This document shows positions 13,563 through 14,943 of a stretch of 14,943 nucleotides of DNA, piece after piece. Each line of letters starts with the position of its first letter. Within the stretch, counting starts at the first letter, position 1. A program made the translations under genes and the position numbers. Under the pieces are notes generated by a model. That model was not told the DNA's origin. It saw only the letters and a list, made by a program, of their open reading frames with translations, and searched no databases. The DNA is from Acidobacteriota bacterium (lineage in GTDB: Bacteria; Acidobacteriota; Terriglobia; Terriglobales; Acidobacteriaceae). The DNA lies in assembly GCA_025353435.1 (NCBI GenBank), contig JANXQR010000184.1:1-14943 (forward strand). Reading direction: 5' to 3'.

Positions 13563-14943
13563 ATGTCACTCTATACGCAAGCGGGACGACTGATTTCGCT
13601 AACCACGCCGCTGGGTGAGGACAAGTTGCTGCTAACCGGCTTCACCGGCCACGAAGCCATCTCGCGCATGTTCCAGTTTCATCTGGCCACCCTGTCAGAA
13701 GACACGGCCATCGACTTCACCACGATCATCGGCCAGAGCGTGACCATCAATGTCAAGCAGTCCGACGATTCGCAGCGGCACTTCAGCGGCATCGTCAGCC
13801 ACTTCGCCTGCACCGGCAAGGACGGCGATATGACGCTGTACGAGCTGCAGATGGTTCCCAAGTTGTGGACGCTCACGCGCTATGCCGACTGCAGGATCTT
13901 TCACAACAAGGATGTGACCGACATCGTGAAGGCGGTGCTGGACGAACGCGGGATCAGCTACCAGGCATCGCTGACTGGCGCGTACAAGAAGCTGGAATAC
14001 TGCGTGCAGTACCGAGAGACGGATTTCAATTTTATTTCCCGGTTAATGGAGCAGTACGGCATCTTCTATTTCTTCAAGCACGATGACGGCGATCACACGA
14101 TGATGCTGGGCGACTCGAACAGCGTGTATCAGCCCTGTCCCGGCCAAAGCACCGCAGCCTTCAATCTCGCGATGGGCGGCCTTGATGCGGGGGACATTGT
14201 GAACAACTGGGCAATCGGTCAGGAGTTGCGCAGCGGCAAGCACTCACTCACAGACTTCAACTTCACGACATCGACCAGCGACCTTCTTGCATCCGAAACC
14301 ACTATCTACTCCGTGGGTGGGAACGACTCCATGGAGATCTTCGATTATCCCGGCATTCACCTCACGCAATCCGATGGAACCGCCGTCGCCAAGCTTCGCA
14401 TGCAGGAGGACGAAACGGCACACAAGATTGCGCACGGCGCAAGCGTGTGCCGCGCCTTCACTACGGGATACAAGTTCGATTTCGAGGAACATCCCCTGAG
14501 CGCCATGAATGCCGCCTATCTCCTCATCGAGATTCAGCACGTTGCATCGGTAGCCGGAACCTATCGCGTCGAAGGTAATACGAGCGAAGACACCTATTCC
14601 AACCAATTCGCCTGCATCCCAGCCGAAGTTGCCTTTTGCCCCGCGCGAACTACTCCGAAACCATTCGTGCAGGGCCCGCAGACCGCAGTCGTGGTCGGTA
14701 AGAATTCAGATCAAGACTCGGCCGACGCTAAAAGCGCGGGCGGTGATGGCGAAGAAATCTGGGTGGACAAATGGGGACGGGTGCTTGTGCTGTTCCCGTG
14801 GGACCGCAAAAAAGCCACGTCGTGCTGGATGCGCGTCTCGCAAGATTGGGCTGGGCAGGGCTGGGGAATGATCAATATTCCCCGCGTCGGACAGGAAGTC
14901 CTGGTCAGCTTCCTTGAAGGAGATCCCGACCGTCCCATCATCA
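13563..14943 (+). CDS. vgrG: T6SS spike protein VgrG (TssI), 3' end outside the window
   Basis: 460 complete codons of a VgrG are visible and the frame is open to the edge with no stop. VgrG trimers cap the Hcp tube as a puncturing spike and carry effectors or a PAAR tip. The gp27-like base occupies about the first 370 residues (start MSLYTQAGRLISLTTPLG; QYRETDFNFISRLMEQYGI in the middle is a strong family motif). The gp5-like OB-fold follows, with GEEIWVDKWGRV (from 396), SCWMRVSQDWAGQGWG and PRVGQEVLVSFLEGDPDRP at the edge. The needle and any C-terminal extension are not visible. Start ATG 13563 has an AGGGGAG site nine bases upstream. The 322-base structured gap before it suggests partly separate control from the tss operon. 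Confidence 0.96.
   Translation, partial: MSLYTQAGRLISLTTPLGEDKLLLTGFTGHEAISRMFQFHLATLSEDTAIDFTTIIGQSVTINVKQSDDSQRHFSGIVSHFACTGKDGDMTLYELQMVPKLWTLTRYADCRIFHNKDVTDIVKAVLDERGISYQASLTGAYKKLEYCVQYRETDFNFISRLMEQYGIFYFFKHDDGDHTMMLGDSNSVYQPCPGQSTAAFNLAMGGLDAGDIVNNWAIGQELRSGKHSLTDFNFTTSTSDLLASETTIYSVGGNDSMEIFDYPGIHLTQSDGTAVAKLRMQEDETAHKIAHGASVCRAFTTGYKFDFEEHPLSAMNAAYLLIEIQHVASVAGTYRVEGNTSEDTYSNQFACIPAEVAFCPARTTPKPFVQGPQTAVVVGKNSDQDSADAKSAGGDGEEIWVDKWGRVLVLFPWDRKKATSCWMRVSQDWAGQGWGMINIPRVGQEVLVSFLEGDPDRPII

Noticed and set aside
13270..13593. 107-codon + strand open frame between clpV and vgrG, containing CELC
   Set aside because: The ribosome binding site-like GAAGGG abuts the ATG with no spacing, there is no recognisable domain, the frame overlaps the vgrG start by 31 bases, and it covers several hairpins.

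Overview
This window is a type VI secretion system (T6SS) gene cluster. Nine complete core or accessory genes and one gene cut by the right edge all read on the + strand from about 2.0 kb to the end, in the order tssB, tssC, hcp, tagJ, tssA, tssE, tssF, tssG, clpV (tssH), vgrG (tssI, partial). On the left, a class I SAM-dependent methyltransferase and the start of one unidentified gene read on the - strand, away from the cluster. The sequence is moderately GC-rich. No ribosomal RNA or other taxonomic marker is present. The gene content and protein style would fit Acidobacteriota or a deep-branching proteobacterial lineage, but this is a weak guess.

Layout. 1-82: 5' end of an unidentified - strand gene. 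187-1650: methyltransferase, - strand. 1651-2016: a 366-base divergent intergenic region with a good candidate sigma70-type promoter for the T6SS operon (TTGACC, 17 bases, TATGAA), an imperfect inverted repeat at the predicted transcription start, and several small palindromes and repeats. 2017-13240: a compact operon with short gaps or overlaps. The widest internal gap (4016-4102, before hcp) holds a perfect 7-bp GC-rich hairpin. 13241-13562: a 322-base gap without a convincing gene, rich in RNA-type hairpins including a terminator-like one. 13563-end: vgrG, running off the window.

How the genes work together. TssB and TssC build the contractile sheath around an Hcp tube. VgrG is the spike on the tube. 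TssE, TssF and TssG are baseplate components. TssA coordinates baseplate and sheath assembly. ClpV is the AAA+ ATPase that disassembles contracted sheath. TagJ is an accessory sheath partner found in a subset of systems. The membrane complex (TssJ, TssL, TssM), the baseplate adaptor TssK, PAAR tips and effectors are not in the window. Because the left neighbour is a divergent housekeeping-type gene, they most likely lie right of vgrG or at another locus. The order matches that of the Pseudomonas aeruginosa H1-T6SS (tssB-tssC-hcp-tagJ-tssE-tssF-tssG-clpV-vgrG), except that a long TssA with a VasJ-type C-terminal region sits between tagJ and tssE. I saw no CRISPR array, tRNA, rRNA or insertion sequence. 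The most unusual elements are the non-coding structures flanking the operon and preceding hcp and vgrG, not a new protein system.
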